9,555 nt of DNA from Bacteroidales bacterium UBA1769 (GCA_002314725.1 DCGV01000036.1:1-9555), one strand, 5' to 3'. Counted from the stretch's first letter, positions 1 through 8,028 are shown. Notes: a model not told the origin generated them from the letters alone. Numbers and translations: made by a program.

Positions 1-25
1 ACGCTACCAACTGCGCTATACCCCG
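1..25 (-). tRNA. tRNA gene, 5' part only (cut by window edge)
   Basis: Read on the minus strand from 25, the sequence begins CGGGGTA (acceptor strand), then TA (positions 8-9), then a D arm with GCGC pairing to GCGT around an AGTTGGTA loop. This is the canonical start of a bacterial tRNA. The anticodon lies outside the window, so the isoacceptor cannot be read; a C at position 1 is typical of tRNA-Pro and initiator tRNA, and Pro is only a weak guess. A consensus Bacteroidetes promoter lies just upstream at 58-88, which supports a real, independently transcribed gene. Its 5' end, not its 3' end, faces the neighbouring gene cluster, unlike the usual arrangement at tRNA integration sites. Confidence 0.85.
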
Positions 26-57
26 ATGCCTTTTAGTTCATTTGTCAAAAGCGAGTG

Positions 58-88
58 CAAAGTTACGACTTTTTTTCGGACTGACAAA
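58..88 (-). promoter_or_regulatory. Bacteroidetes-type promoter for the tRNA
   Basis: On the minus strand TTTG (88-85) is followed after exactly 19 bases by TAACTTTG (65-58). This matches the Bacteroidetes primary-sigma consensus TTTG / TAnnTTTG with ideal spacing. The start of transcription would fall around 50, some 25 bases before the tRNA 5' end at 25, which is normal for a leader removed by RNase P. It lies beyond the end of the MG2 gene and is not expected to serve that gene. Confidence 0.8.
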
Positions 89-129
89 TTTATTTGATAG
101 TTTTTTTCATAAATAGCACTATTTTGATC

Positions 130-166
130 TATCGCTGTCCGTTAATACCTGATTTGCAGAGAATCA
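130..166. repeat. 37-bp direct repeat, copy A
   Basis: These 37 bases are identical, in the same orientation, to 8029-8065. Copy A starts 11 bp beyond the stop codon of the MG2/plug-like gene and lies upstream of the tRNA promoter, with 41 bp between it and the -33 box. It contains a weak stem (TGATT/AATCA, 7-base loop) with no U-tract after it, so it does not look like an intrinsic terminator. The two copies bracket the whole four-gene cluster. It could be an insertion or recombination scar, or a member of a dispersed intergenic repeat family. Confidence 0.9.
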
Positions 167-177
167 GCTTTTCACTG

Positions 178-3100
178 TTACTCATTGACTACAATCCTCC
201 CTTCCTTTGTTATGCCCTCAGCGGAGATGTAGAGTTCCGTTGCTGAGAGGTTGTTGTAGAACTTGATCGTGGCATTGCCGTTTTCATCTGTCCTGACATT
301 AGGATCCCAGTAGATTGTCCTACGGAGGTTTTCAAGTGGTGGAAACACGTTCAGGTCCTCCATCCTGAATGTCTCTGGTATGTTGTAGCCATGATAGTGG
401 GTGCGGCGAAGGCCTTTCTGGCTTTCGGTGGTGAAGATGTGGTTTCTATAAATATATATCGTAACACAATCTTCTTCATCATTCCTGCTTTCCGGAACTA
501 TATAGATGGATTTGATATCTTCCATGTTGACAGGAAAATCCGCAATATCCGAGAAATGGTTTTTCCCACTGATTAAATCTATTGCACTCAACGATAGCCT
601 GCCAAAACTATATGCTGGCTTTTGTATCATGTCTGTAAACAAATCAGGCTGTTTCTCATATACGGTCTTCAGATGCACTGATGCTGAATCCATAAACAAG
701 AAGTTGCTCCTGTCACTCTTTGCAATTCCAAGCCCGTTGTCAATAATCCATTTTATCTTTCTTCCACCATACGACATTCCGCCGCCCCACTGCTGTGCTG
801 GCCTGAATAATGTATCATTTGAAAGGACAATCGGTAGATTGTATGTCTTATCAAGATTCGGCAGATTGGCACAATCCCTATTGCCGAACAGCGGATTGTG
901 TATTGTTAGGAATTCAAATACTGTAGGCACTGGATTACCTTTGTCAAGAATCCTGTCAAGTTCCTGTCGGATATCGTAATATACAGTTGCCTCCCGTCGC
1001 CCTGCATTCTCGTCATACCACAGGATATTGTCAGAACTTGTCCAATATTTTCTTGCATTGACCGTAACTTCGGGAATAACATGCACTTTATCAGCAAATG
1101 TCAGGTCGTTATTATCGTTTTCTGTTTGGCCACCTGTAAAAAAATTGGTCAATGTCCGAGGAGTAAACTCCGTCTCTGTCGGTTCGATGAATTTCGGGGC
1201 AGGTGAGAACTGGCGGTCAATGGTTATGTTGTATGACTTTCGTTTGCCGCTTGTTTTTGTCAACAATTGCATTTCCCATTCTCCACTGACATCAGGCATG
1301 TTCATGGAATATCTTCCCAATGAGTCCGTGAAGGCTGTTCCTCTAAGACTTTGGCCACTTTGATTGTAAAGAAAAGCATCTATTTCAACATTATCAATAT
1401 GTGTTTTCTTGTTTGAATCATACAATTGTCCATAGACAAGCAATCGGTCTTCTATCGGATGCATCTTTTCGAACTTCTTCATTCCGCTCATCAGATCCCA
1501 GTCGTACCGTCTCCAGCCTTGTATCATCATCAGCAGGTCAGCATCCTTGCGGTGCTGTTCGTCGTCGGCTTCGAAATAATAGTCTATGTCTGCGATATAT
1601 CCCTTCACATCGCTGCTCATCAGCATCCAGGTCTTTGCGTTGCCCTGTTTGCCTCCGGTCATGGCACCGTAGTCCATCGCGGAGAACGAGAATGTACTGT
1701 TCGGATAGGTGTGCAGATTCAGTTCCACCTCCGACACAGGTCCCAGTCCCTTTGATACAGGTGTTACGGTTATGCTGTCAGCCTTGTCCGGCTTAGGACA
1801 GATGAAGAACAGTCGCTCTGCCAGTATCCTGCCTGCTGAATCAAAGACCGTTATCTGGTTCACTCCTTCGGGCATCGTGCTCCTTATCAGGGAAAGTTCG
1901 ATTGTCGGTGCTGCTGTCATCGTGTCGCAGGCGAAGATGGAACCGTTATGCATAAGGGCATAGCCGATTCCCTTCCCAAGGATTTCGCCCTGGGAATGCA
2001 GCGTCACCGATATGTCCTCACTCACTACGTCGAGATGCATAGTCGTTCCTTCGGACTTCACCGCAGGCAGTTCCATCTTCTGCACCTTCTTCTTCGGGTT
2101 GGTCATCGAGAGGAAGAGTTTCTCACCGGTAGGAACCAAGTCGAACAATGACCTTCCCGTGGAATCCGTCCCGACCTCGCAGAATACCTTTCCTGCCTCA
2201 TTCACGATCTTCCCCCTGCCTTTATATGTACTTCCGTTGTCATCGGTTACAAGCATCGCAACCCTGCTCTTCAGCCCTGCAACGAGATCACCTCCCTCAG
2301 GATAGAAGTGGACATTCAGCGTCTTTGGCCTGTCGTTGGAATACAGTCCCTCATCAACACCGGCAAGATAGAGCGAGTCAGAATACCTTACGTTGGGATA
2401 TCTGTCCTTGTATCGGGTCTGCTTGATTGTAGGCTTTGAGTAGTCTCCGTATCTTTCGGGCTTGACGAACACAGGGAACACACGGGAGAATACTGCATTA
2501 GTTCCCCAGTTGAGCATGTAGCGGGTGTATGCCCTGACTTCGTAGAATCCCGATACAAGCACGCTGTCGATTGTGAACTGCCCATGCGCTCCACCTTCCT
2601 CATCGATGTGCAGCTTCTGGGTTTCGATCACGTCACCGCCGGGAGTAAGCAACTCCACATACAGCACCTTGCTCAATTCTGTGGGCTTACAGTGAGTTGA
2701 AGCTGTCTGAACCACATATGCCTTGTACCAGATCGTCTCACCTATGAAGTATCCTGTGTTGTCAAAATGAAGATAGACTTTCTCATGAGGATAGAGTGAA
2801 GCAAAACTATTGACCTTGCTAATAACATCTTCAGCAGAAGTACGTGTTGAAAGACCCCCATCTGCATGTATTTGCTGTCTGTTCACGAAAGAACCACCTA
2901 TCTCAAAATCACGGATGGCATCACTCTCCGTCTCTGTCCTTTTGATGATTGGGTTCTCAGCCCAGAACACGGAGTCGTAAGGTAGAGCCTTGATACTTTC
3001 AATCAGATAGTCATCACCGTTGATGACCTTTGCATCGATAAGTTTTTCAGGCATTGATTCCGATACATCATACATTATCGCCTCCACATCTACCTTCACA

Positions 3101-4059
3101 TTATATGTCCTCATCATGTCATCCTTGTACGGATAAGCCTTTCTGGTAATATATCTGTCTGAGATACTCATTGACTTGACCTTTGCATATCCCTCTTTTT
3201 CGTAATAGCTGACCGAGAAAGTCGGGCTCTGGTTTCTGGTAATTGCGTTCCGGTATTTGAAATGCTTTATCTGTCCTTCGAACTTCATTGGGAGCAATGT
3301 CTCCCCATCTACCGTCAGGCTTCCGATGATGATTGGACGCGAATTCATTTTCCTCTCCTTGAATGTAAGGATATAAAGGCATCTGTCGTTATATGTCTTT
3401 ACTTGCAACGATACGTTATAGTAATCAGCATAGTTCAAGCATAATGGAGCCGTCCAGACTTCGCCAAACTCACCGGCATTCCCTATCGGAGAAATAGAAG
3501 TGAAGGCATGGAAGTTTCTATGTGTTATATCATCACCAGAATCCGAATCAGCATATCTCCCATACAGCAATCCTAATCCCTGTAACCTAATTCCGGCATC
3601 AGCCGAAAAGAAAGACTCCTGCAATTCCTTGACTCTGCCGTTATTCGCAGTGGTCTGGCGGTAGAGATAAGTAGAGTTTTCCTGAGTGTGATTCAGCATC
3701 AAACCGGCATATTTCAAATAAAGCAGTCTGATTAGAGAATCTACAGTCATACCTTTAATTGTAGTCTCCGCAATACTATACGAAATAGGAGACAGCATAA
3801 CTATTTGTTGAATCGAATGTGCATCTACTGTTTTAGTCTCATATCCCAACGAAGATAAAACCAATCTTCCCCTATAGCCATCCTTCAGTACAAACTCACC
3901 GTTTAAATTTGTTACAGTACCATATCCATTTTCACCTCGTACACTAACCCAGGCAATTGGAGCCGATGTACTTCCGTCAATAACCATCACCACCTTTTGT
4001 TGAGCAAGGGCCGTGAGAGAGATTTTTAATAATAATATGTAGAATAGAATTCGTGCCAT
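178..4059 (-). CDS. exported carboxypeptidase-regulatory / MG2 / plug-like envelope protein (1293 aa)
   Basis: This is a large exported Bacteroidetes envelope protein of unknown substrate. Residues 1-19 form a signal peptide ending ALA before QQ. Residues about 22-90 are a carboxypeptidase-D regulatory-like beta domain (GTVTNLNGEF, then LSSLGYETKTV). Residues about 423-530 are an MG2-like domain (EKVYLHFDNTGYFIGETIWY), followed by the family signature FYPEGGDLVAG near 585 and QGWRRYDWDL near 850. A second regulatory-like beta domain lies at about 873-922. A degenerate plug-like section starts near 992 (VIPEVTVNAR), and the C-terminus (1249-1293) resembles macroglobulin-type tails (YWDPNVRTDENGNATIKF). 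No CxEQ thioester motif and no beta-barrel are visible, so it is not a classical protease-trapping macroglobulin nor a complete TonB receptor. An upstream ATG at 4113 would overlap the previous gene; the ATG at 4059 leaves a 10-bp gap and begins directly with the signal peptide. GC content is patchy inside the gene. Confidence 0.85.
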   Translation of the reverse strand: MARILFYILLLKISLTALAQQKVVMVIDGSTSAPIAWVSVRGENGYGTVTNLNGEFVLKDGYRGRLVLSSLGYETKTVDAHSIQQIVMLSPISYSIAETTIKGMTVDSLIRLLYLKYAGLMLNHTQENSTYLYRQTTANNGRVKELQESFFSADAGIRLQGLGLLYGRYADSDSGDDITHRNFHAFTSISPIGNAGEFGEVWTAPLCLNYADYYNVSLQVKTYNDRCLYILTFKERKMNSRPIIIGSLTVDGETLLPMKFEGQIKHFKYRNAITRNQSPTFSVSYYEKEGYAKVKSMSISDRYITRKAYPYKDDMMRTYNVKVDVEAIMYDVSESMPEKLIDAKVINGDDYLIESIKALPYDSVFWAENPIIKRTETESDAIRDFEIGGSFVNRQQIHADGGLSTRTSAEDVISKVNSFASLYPHEKVYLHFDNTGYFIGETIWYKAYVVQTASTHCKPTELSKVLYVELLTPGGDVIETQKLHIDEEGGAHGQFTIDSVLVSGFYEVRAYTRYMLNWGTNAVFSRVFPVFVKPERYGDYSKPTIKQTRYKDRYPNVRYSDSLYLAGVDEGLYSNDRPKTLNVHFYPEGGDLVAGLKSRVAMLVTDDNGSTYKGRGKIVNEAGKVFCEVGTDSTGRSLFDLVPTGEKLFLSMTNPKKKVQKMELPAVKSEGTTMHLDVVSEDISVTLHSQGEILGKGIGYALMHNGSIFACDTMTAAPTIELSLIRSTMPEGVNQITVFDSAGRILAERLFFICPKPDKADSITVTPVSKGLGPVSEVELNLHTYPNSTFSFSAMDYGAMTGGKQGNAKTWMLMSSDVKGYIADIDYYFEADDEQHRKDADLLMMIQGWRRYDWDLMSGMKKFEKMHPIEDRLLVYGQLYDSNKKTHIDNVEIDAFLYNQSGQSLRGTAFTDSLGRYSMNMPDVSGEWEMQLLTKTSGKRKSYNITIDRQFSPAPKFIEPTETEFTPRTLTNFFTGGQTENDNNDLTFADKVHVIPEVTVNARKYWTSSDNILWYDENAGRREATVYYDIRQELDRILDKGNPVPTVFEFLTIHNPLFGNRDCANLPNLDKTYNLPIVLSNDTLFRPAQQWGGGMSYGGRKIKWIIDNGLGIAKSDRSNFLFMDSASVHLKTVYEKQPDLFTDMIQKPAYSFGRLSLSAIDLISGKNHFSDIADFPVNMEDIKSIYIVPESRNDEEDCVTIYIYRNHIFTTESQKGLRRTHYHGYNIPETFRMEDLNVFPPLENLRRTIYWDPNVRTDENGNATIKFYNNLSATELYISAEGITKEGRIVVNE

Positions 4060-4069
4060 CGTTTTAATA

Positions 4070-4534
4070 CTAATCAATCCGATTGTATTGTACATCGTAA
4101 GTCTTTGTTGCAAGGACGTCTAAAGACTGAACGATATCAATCTTAACTCTACAATAATTTCTATACAAAATTAAAGTATCTATTTCGCATCCTGGATTTG
4201 CGTTGAGTGGAAGAGAAGTGGGTCCTGTGGAATATAATTGAAAACCATTTACTCTTGAAAAAATATTGAAAGAATGTTTATTCTGATAAACTCGAATATT
4301 GAAATTCACATTCGCTAAACAGCCATACAACAACACGCCATCTCCAATTATATCTTTTGTACCAATCAGTTCTAAACTATCGCCAGCTTGAGAACCCTCT
4401 CCACTTCTTGTCATCTTAAAATTTGCAAGTGTCGCATACTCTTCTTCTGCCCAGTCGTCATCTTCTGAACAGCTTGTTGTAAGACATAATATTGCGAATG
4501 ACGCAATAACCATAGATAACATGATTTTTTTCAT
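4070..4534 (-). CDS. small putative surface-exposed lipoprotein (154 aa), function unknown
   Basis: The N-terminus MKKIMLSMVIASFAILCLTTSC is a lipoprotein signal peptide, with the likely lipidated cysteine at residue 22 (TTS before Cys; Leu at -4, so a slightly loose lipobox). The residues right after it, SEDDD, match the S-(D/E)3 lipoprotein export signal described for Bacteroides, so transport to the cell surface is a reasonable inference. The remainder (about 40-154) looks beta-rich, with three further cysteines (GCLAN, GCEID, YCRV), and I recognise no family. The ATG at 4534 was preferred over 4573 because the earlier start adds 13 residues ahead of the signal peptide and overlaps a pseudogene remnant. 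The stop is 10 bp before the MG2/plug-like start, so the two genes are almost certainly co-transcribed and may act together. Confidence 0.75.
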   Translation of the reverse strand: MKKIMLSMVIASFAILCLTTSCSEDDDWAEEEYATLANFKMTRSGEGSQAGDSLELIGTKDIIGDGVLLYGCLANVNFNIRVYQNKHSFNIFSRVNGFQLYSTGPTSLPLNANPGCEIDTLILYRNYCRVKIDIVQSLDVLATKTYDVQYNRID

Positions 4535-4565
4535 AACTCTAAATATTTGATTAGTTAAGTATTGC

Positions 4566-4643
4566 TTATTCATTGACTATAATCCTCCCCTCTTTTGTTA
4601 TTCCCTCTGCTGAGATGTAGAGTTCCGTTGCTAAGAGGTTGTT
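4566..4643 (-). pseudogene. 3' remnant of a second MG2/plug-like gene
   Basis: These 78 bases encode 25 residues plus stop, reading NNLLATELYISAEGITKEGR then IIVNE. They match the last 25 residues of the 1293-aa protein with two changes (S to L, V to I). At DNA level the match to 178-255 has 8 differences, 6 of them synonymous, so the source was under protein-level selection before it was cut off. Upstream of 4644 the similarity stops abruptly. The rest of the gene is missing, so this is a scar of a tandem paralogue or of a partial duplication. A 30-codon reading frame from an ATG at 4658 runs through it but has no other sign of being a gene. Confidence 0.85.
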
Positions 4644-4716
4644 GAAAAGATCAAACATACAATATTTTGAATTTAGTGCCGATAACGCTGTATCGACACT
4701 GAGCATTTGTTATGTT

Positions 4717-6138
4717 TTACTTGTTTCCAATTCTAATTGCATTATTCAGAAAATATGGATGTGTGAATAGTTGAAACAATTTTTCATTCTCTTTCTCGGT
4801 ATTTTCTTTACTGTTTGAGTGAATTCTAGTATTCATCCCAACTACAATCGCTCCTTGCATTAAATATGACAGACCGCTTTCCCAGCCAGCTGTTGCATTA
4901 ATCCAATCACTTTGTCTGGTTTTAATGCCAGCCTCCATGCCTTCGCCATAGTTAAGGTTCTGCAATCCCCACCCCCTGATCTTACTAAACTCATCGATAT
5001 TTTGCATCTGGCATAGTATCGGATAGTAAAAACTGAGAGCACAATATGAAATATCGTTAGGGTTCATTCGGGAAAGGAAACTGTAGTCGGAGGACTCTGT
5101 ATTCATGTGAGTGTTCTCCTTTCGATGAATGTTTGCATCAAGAACCACATTGTAACGAAGCAGGTGAGCTGTATAGTTGAGCTGAATCTGCTGCTTATAT
5201 AAATATGTCTCCCATGGTGATAGCTGGTATTTCCAGCATATATAGTCCGCAAGGGAATTGGCGAATTGCTCTTCCTTGTCAATCCATGACACAAACTCCT
5301 TTCTGGACATTTTGTTGACATAGTCATCCGGCCAGATGTCAAAGCTTCCTGGATATTGTTTCATCAGTTTCTCGTATGTCGGCCTCCCGCTGAGATTGGT
5401 GTAATGGGTGTCGCCTTCGGATATTTCTACATTGAGTTGGTCACCTGGCCTTATGTATATGTACATCAGTTGCTGTCTGCCGTTCTTTTCTGCGGTCAGC
5501 ACAGTCCACAGTGGATGGTCAAGCTCAAACTCCATTTTGAAGTATCCGTTACTGTCTATATTTGTACAGATGTCCTCAGTGGGACCTTCCTTAACGAGTT
5601 TTTCCATATAGCAGAAGACTTGCCTGACTCCTTCCTTGTGTATGATTCCGGTGATAATTGTCTTCTTTCCAACAAACAATCCGGCATTTGTCTCGTTCTC
5701 GTCTATCTTAGCTACAGGATGCTGCACTGACACCTTATTATTATTGTCATGAATTCCATAAAAACGGAAATACTCTCCGCCTATCACATCCACGCATCCG
5801 AAATCAGAGTCTATCTTATCAAAGACAAAGGAGAATTTGTTTGAAATCATTTCATATCTGTCGCCATCCAATTTCTTCAAACCCTTTGACGACTTGGATT
5901 TATGCCGTAGTCCATGTTTGTCCACCAAATAGATTCCTTTGGAAATTGTCAAGTTCTTTTCCTTGCCTGTTATTACAAAGCTAACAATAGTGGCATCGTC
6001 AGAAAACCTAACGGCATCTACCTTTACATCCTCTGACTTACTTAGTAGGCTTGATACTTTTACCGACTTGACTGCCTGTGCATCTATGCCTGTAAATATG
6101 CTTGCAAACACCGCAATAATAATAGAAATCTTTTTCAT
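4717..6138 (-). CDS. exported TlpA-like N-terminal region protein without thioredoxin domain (473 aa)
   Basis: Residues 1-20 form a signal peptide (cleavage after GIDA). Residues about 22-130 are a beta-rich domain. Residues about 155-245 form a second beta domain ending in the motif YIYIRPGDQLNVEIS, typical of the front part of Bacteroidetes TlpA/thioredoxin-like proteins, and residues about 255-460 are a helical linker with many aromatics. In proteins of this type I would expect a thioredoxin fold with a WCxxC-like site next; here the chain ends shortly after LFQLFTHPYFLNN, and no CxxC motif is present. The protein is therefore probably truncated, or has taken on a binding role without redox activity. 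The 182 bp to the next gene contain the pseudogene remnant. It has its own promoter (6168-6200) and is probably the first gene of an operon with the lipoprotein and MG2 genes. The family assignment rests on motif resemblance only. Confidence 0.7.
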   Translation of the reverse strand: MKKISIIIAVFASIFTGIDAQAVKSVKVSSLLSKSEDVKVDAVRFSDDATIVSFVITGKEKNLTISKGIYLVDKHGLRHKSKSSKGLKKLDGDRYEMISNKFSFVFDKIDSDFGCVDVIGGEYFRFYGIHDNNNKVSVQHPVAKIDENETNAGLFVGKKTIITGIIHKEGVRQVFCYMEKLVKEGPTEDICTNIDSNGYFKMEFELDHPLWTVLTAEKNGRQQLMYIYIRPGDQLNVEISEGDTHYTNLSGRPTYEKLMKQYPGSFDIWPDDYVNKMSRKEFVSWIDKEEQFANSLADYICWKYQLSPWETYLYKQQIQLNYTAHLLRYNVVLDANIHRKENTHMNTESSDYSFLSRMNPNDISYCALSFYYPILCQMQNIDEFSKIRGWGLQNLNYGEGMEAGIKTRQSDWINATAGWESGLSYLMQGAIVVGMNTRIHSNSKENTEKENEKLFQLFTHPYFLNNAIRIGNK

Positions 6139-6167
6139 ACTGATTTGGTTTTAAATAAAATGTGTTG

Positions 6168-6200
6168 CAAAGTTACGGATATTCGAGACGATAAACACAA
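6168..6200 (-). promoter_or_regulatory. promoter of the 473-aa / lipoprotein / MG2 operon
   Basis: TAACTTTG at 6175-6168 on the minus strand is a perfect Bacteroidetes -7 box and is followed by GCA, as at the tRNA promoter. The -33 region at about 6196-6200 is a poor match (TTGTG rather than TTTG). The start of transcription would be near 6160, giving a leader of about 20 bases before the ATG at 6138. A strong -7 with a weak -33 is what an activator-dependent promoter may look like, which would suit control by the regulator encoded just upstream; that link is inference. Confidence 0.65.
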
Positions 6201-6230
6201 TTATTTTCGCATAAATATTTCACAACTTTT

Positions 6231-7967
6231 TCACAGATAATCTCTCAGATTGGAAAATAATGTTCGTGCATCTCTATTGTTAAACAATTTCTCATTTGTA
6301 ATGGCCTTGATATTTGATATTCTTGAGGCTGATTTGTCCAAGATAACCGATATCTCTTTTGCACTGAATCCGAGATAGGTGAGGATTATGACTTGTTTGT
6401 CTATAGGGAGTATATTGCTTCGGTTTATCAAAACAGAAAGTGATGGCACATAGTTGCCAATAGCAGTTTCCAGATCCTTCCAGTCTTTATTGCTTGGCAT
6501 CTCATTTGGTGATCCAGTCTGGCCAAATCTCCTGAAATGGTTTACCAGATCACAGTTGAGAAGTGCCGATACTTTCTCCTGCATATTTATCCTTGCAAAA
6601 TTCCCCTCCAGTTCAGCTACCTGATTTTTCAAGGCTTTGGCTTCAGCCTCTTTTTCATCTTGAAATCTCAAGAAGTTATCTTTCATCAATACTTGTTCTT
6701 CCGATACCTTGTTCAATTGGATAACCGATGAGATATATTTATTTGTAAGTTGTGTGATTTCTTCTTTCTTCCTCTTTTTGGAATAGTTGAAATAGTAAAG
6801 AGAAATACCACAAACAACCACCAACAGACAGCTTACCAAAATGAATGATATCTTATTTCTTAAAGCCTCGTTCTCTTTTTGAAGAGCAACCTTCTGATTG
6901 CGCGAATAGTCATACATACCTTTCACTTGGTACATTGCCTGAGATTGCTGATAATTTATTTTCTCATTATATGCATCACTTAGAAGAGTGGAGTATAAAA
7001 GAACAGAATCGATATTCTGGTATTGTTGGTACAGCTTCAACAATCCTTTATAGGCATCAAAGCGGAAACTTGAATTCTGCAATTTCCTATAGTAGATTTC
7101 TGCTGAATCCAATTTGTTTAATCCCAAATACAAGAGGCCCTTGCCACAATAATAATGCTCCTTGCCTTTGGCAATATTCCCATTCGAATCAAACAATCCC
7201 GATTCGTTCTCATATATTTGCTGTAACGCTCTGACCTTGCTGTAATTATGTTTTTCTAAATAGACAAATATTGCACTTGCATTCGCTATTGCGGCTTGCT
7301 TATAATATCCATGACGTTTATACAGTTCAACAGCCTTATCTGTAATTCTCAATATATTTGCAGTATCAGCCAATATGTTGTATGCTCCAACGCACATTTC
7401 TAAGCCAACAATATAATTCAAAGTATCGTTACTTAGCAATGCAAATTTCCGATATTGTTTCCATGCATCCAACTCTTTCATTGGTAGATATTGTTTATCA
7501 AGTGTTGTTGCTATCTGCCCCCAAATACTCATCATCGTACTGTAATCGCAATCCTCATTCAGTGTGTCGGCAGATTCCACAGCGTCGTAGTAGCACTGCA
7601 AGGCCATTGGGGCTTCCTTCATATCGCGGTAGGTGCAACCTAGGAGGTAGTGAGCCAGCATGCGGTCGTTGGCCGAGCCGTGCTTGTCATAGTAATCGGC
7701 TACAATCTTCATCACTGAGTCGGTAGTGAAGTCAACGTATGCCCTGTTCTGAATCTTGGTGCGAATGAGCTCATAGCGCATGAGTTCTCGCCTCGAAAAA
7801 TCGCCCTTCATCGGCTCGATGCTATCCATTATCATCATTGCACTGTCAGGACGAGGGAGTGACAGTGAATCGGCAAGGACAATACGCCGATCGATAGTCT
7901 CGTTACATGCACTGACGAACAACACCATCAAGGCGAATGCACAAAGGAATTTAAATTTTCGGCTCAT
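6231..7967 (-). CDS. membrane-spanning TPR regulator with C-terminal helix-turn-helix (578 aa)
   Basis: The N-terminus MSRKFKFLCAFALMVLFVSAC is a lipoprotein-type signal with Cys21 and no acidic export signal after it, so retention at the inner membrane is likely. Residues about 60-350 are helical TPR-like repeats (for example AHYLLGCTYRDMKEAPMALQ near 105-124 and KGLLYLGLNKLDSAEIYYRK near 276-295). A transmembrane helix spans about 372-394 (ISFILVSCLLVVVCGISLYY), followed by a basic stop-transfer KKRKKEE and a coiled coil at about 400-460. The C-terminus (about 520-562) is a LuxR-like helix-turn-helix (LGFSAKEISVILDKSASRIS). This is the known Bacteroidetes layout for a periplasmic sensor joined directly to a cytoplasmic DNA-binding region, presumably regulating the adjacent operon. 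Translation from an upstream ATG at 8129 is rejected: it would read through the promoter and the 37-bp repeat. The 5' quarter is much richer in GC than the rest. Confidence 0.85.
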   Translation of the reverse strand: MSRKFKFLCAFALMVLFVSACNETIDRRIVLADSLSLPRPDSAMMIMDSIEPMKGDFSRRELMRYELIRTKIQNRAYVDFTTDSVMKIVADYYDKHGSANDRMLAHYLLGCTYRDMKEAPMALQCYYDAVESADTLNEDCDYSTMMSIWGQIATTLDKQYLPMKELDAWKQYRKFALLSNDTLNYIVGLEMCVGAYNILADTANILRITDKAVELYKRHGYYKQAAIANASAIFVYLEKHNYSKVRALQQIYENESGLFDSNGNIAKGKEHYYCGKGLLYLGLNKLDSAEIYYRKLQNSSFRFDAYKGLLKLYQQYQNIDSVLLYSTLLSDAYNEKINYQQSQAMYQVKGMYDYSRNQKVALQKENEALRNKISFILVSCLLVVVCGISLYYFNYSKKRKKEEITQLTNKYISSVIQLNKVSEEQVLMKDNFLRFQDEKEAEAKALKNQVAELEGNFARINMQEKVSALLNCDLVNHFRRFGQTGSPNEMPSNKDWKDLETAIGNYVPSLSVLINRSNILPIDKQVIILTYLGFSAKEISVILDKSASRISNIKAITNEKLFNNRDARTLFSNLRDYL

Positions 7968-7994
7968 AGAATGATTCGGTTTTGAATATGCCAG

Positions 7995-8024
7995 CAAAGA
8001 TATAAAAAAATATTCATTTACAAA
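7995..8024 (-). promoter_or_regulatory. promoter of the TPR regulator gene
   Basis: On the minus strand TTTG (8024-8021) is followed after 18 bases of very AT-rich sequence by TATCTTTG (8002-7995), a good match to the Bacteroidetes TTTG / TAnnTTTG promoter. Transcription would begin near 7988, giving a leader of about 20 bases before the ATG at 7967. The 37-bp repeat ends only 4 bp upstream of the -33 box, a position where an activator could bind. Confidence 0.75.
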
Positions 8025-8028
8025 AAAA

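Noticed and set aside
1..166. tRNA-type integration site (attachment core)
   Set aside because: The 37-bp repeat does not overlap the tRNA, the tRNA 3' end faces away, and no integrase is in the window; kept only as a general flanking-repeat observation.
506..979. 157-codon plus-strand open frame, and similar frames at 1028-2430
   Set aside because: All lie opposite the 1293-aa gene, which has a signal peptide and recognisable domains. Their translations are low-quality Ser/Arg/Pro-rich sequence with no promoter.
4566..4658. 30-codon minus-strand frame starting at an ATG at 4658
   Set aside because: Most of it is the remnant gene tail; the ATG is probably a by-product of the junction. A short peptide cannot be excluded, but nothing supports one.
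4645..4716. Possible frameshifted continuation of the 473-aa gene into a thioredoxin domain
   Set aside because: All three minus-strand frames were read; none shows a W-C-x-x-C or other thioredoxin motif, and all meet stops or the remnant.
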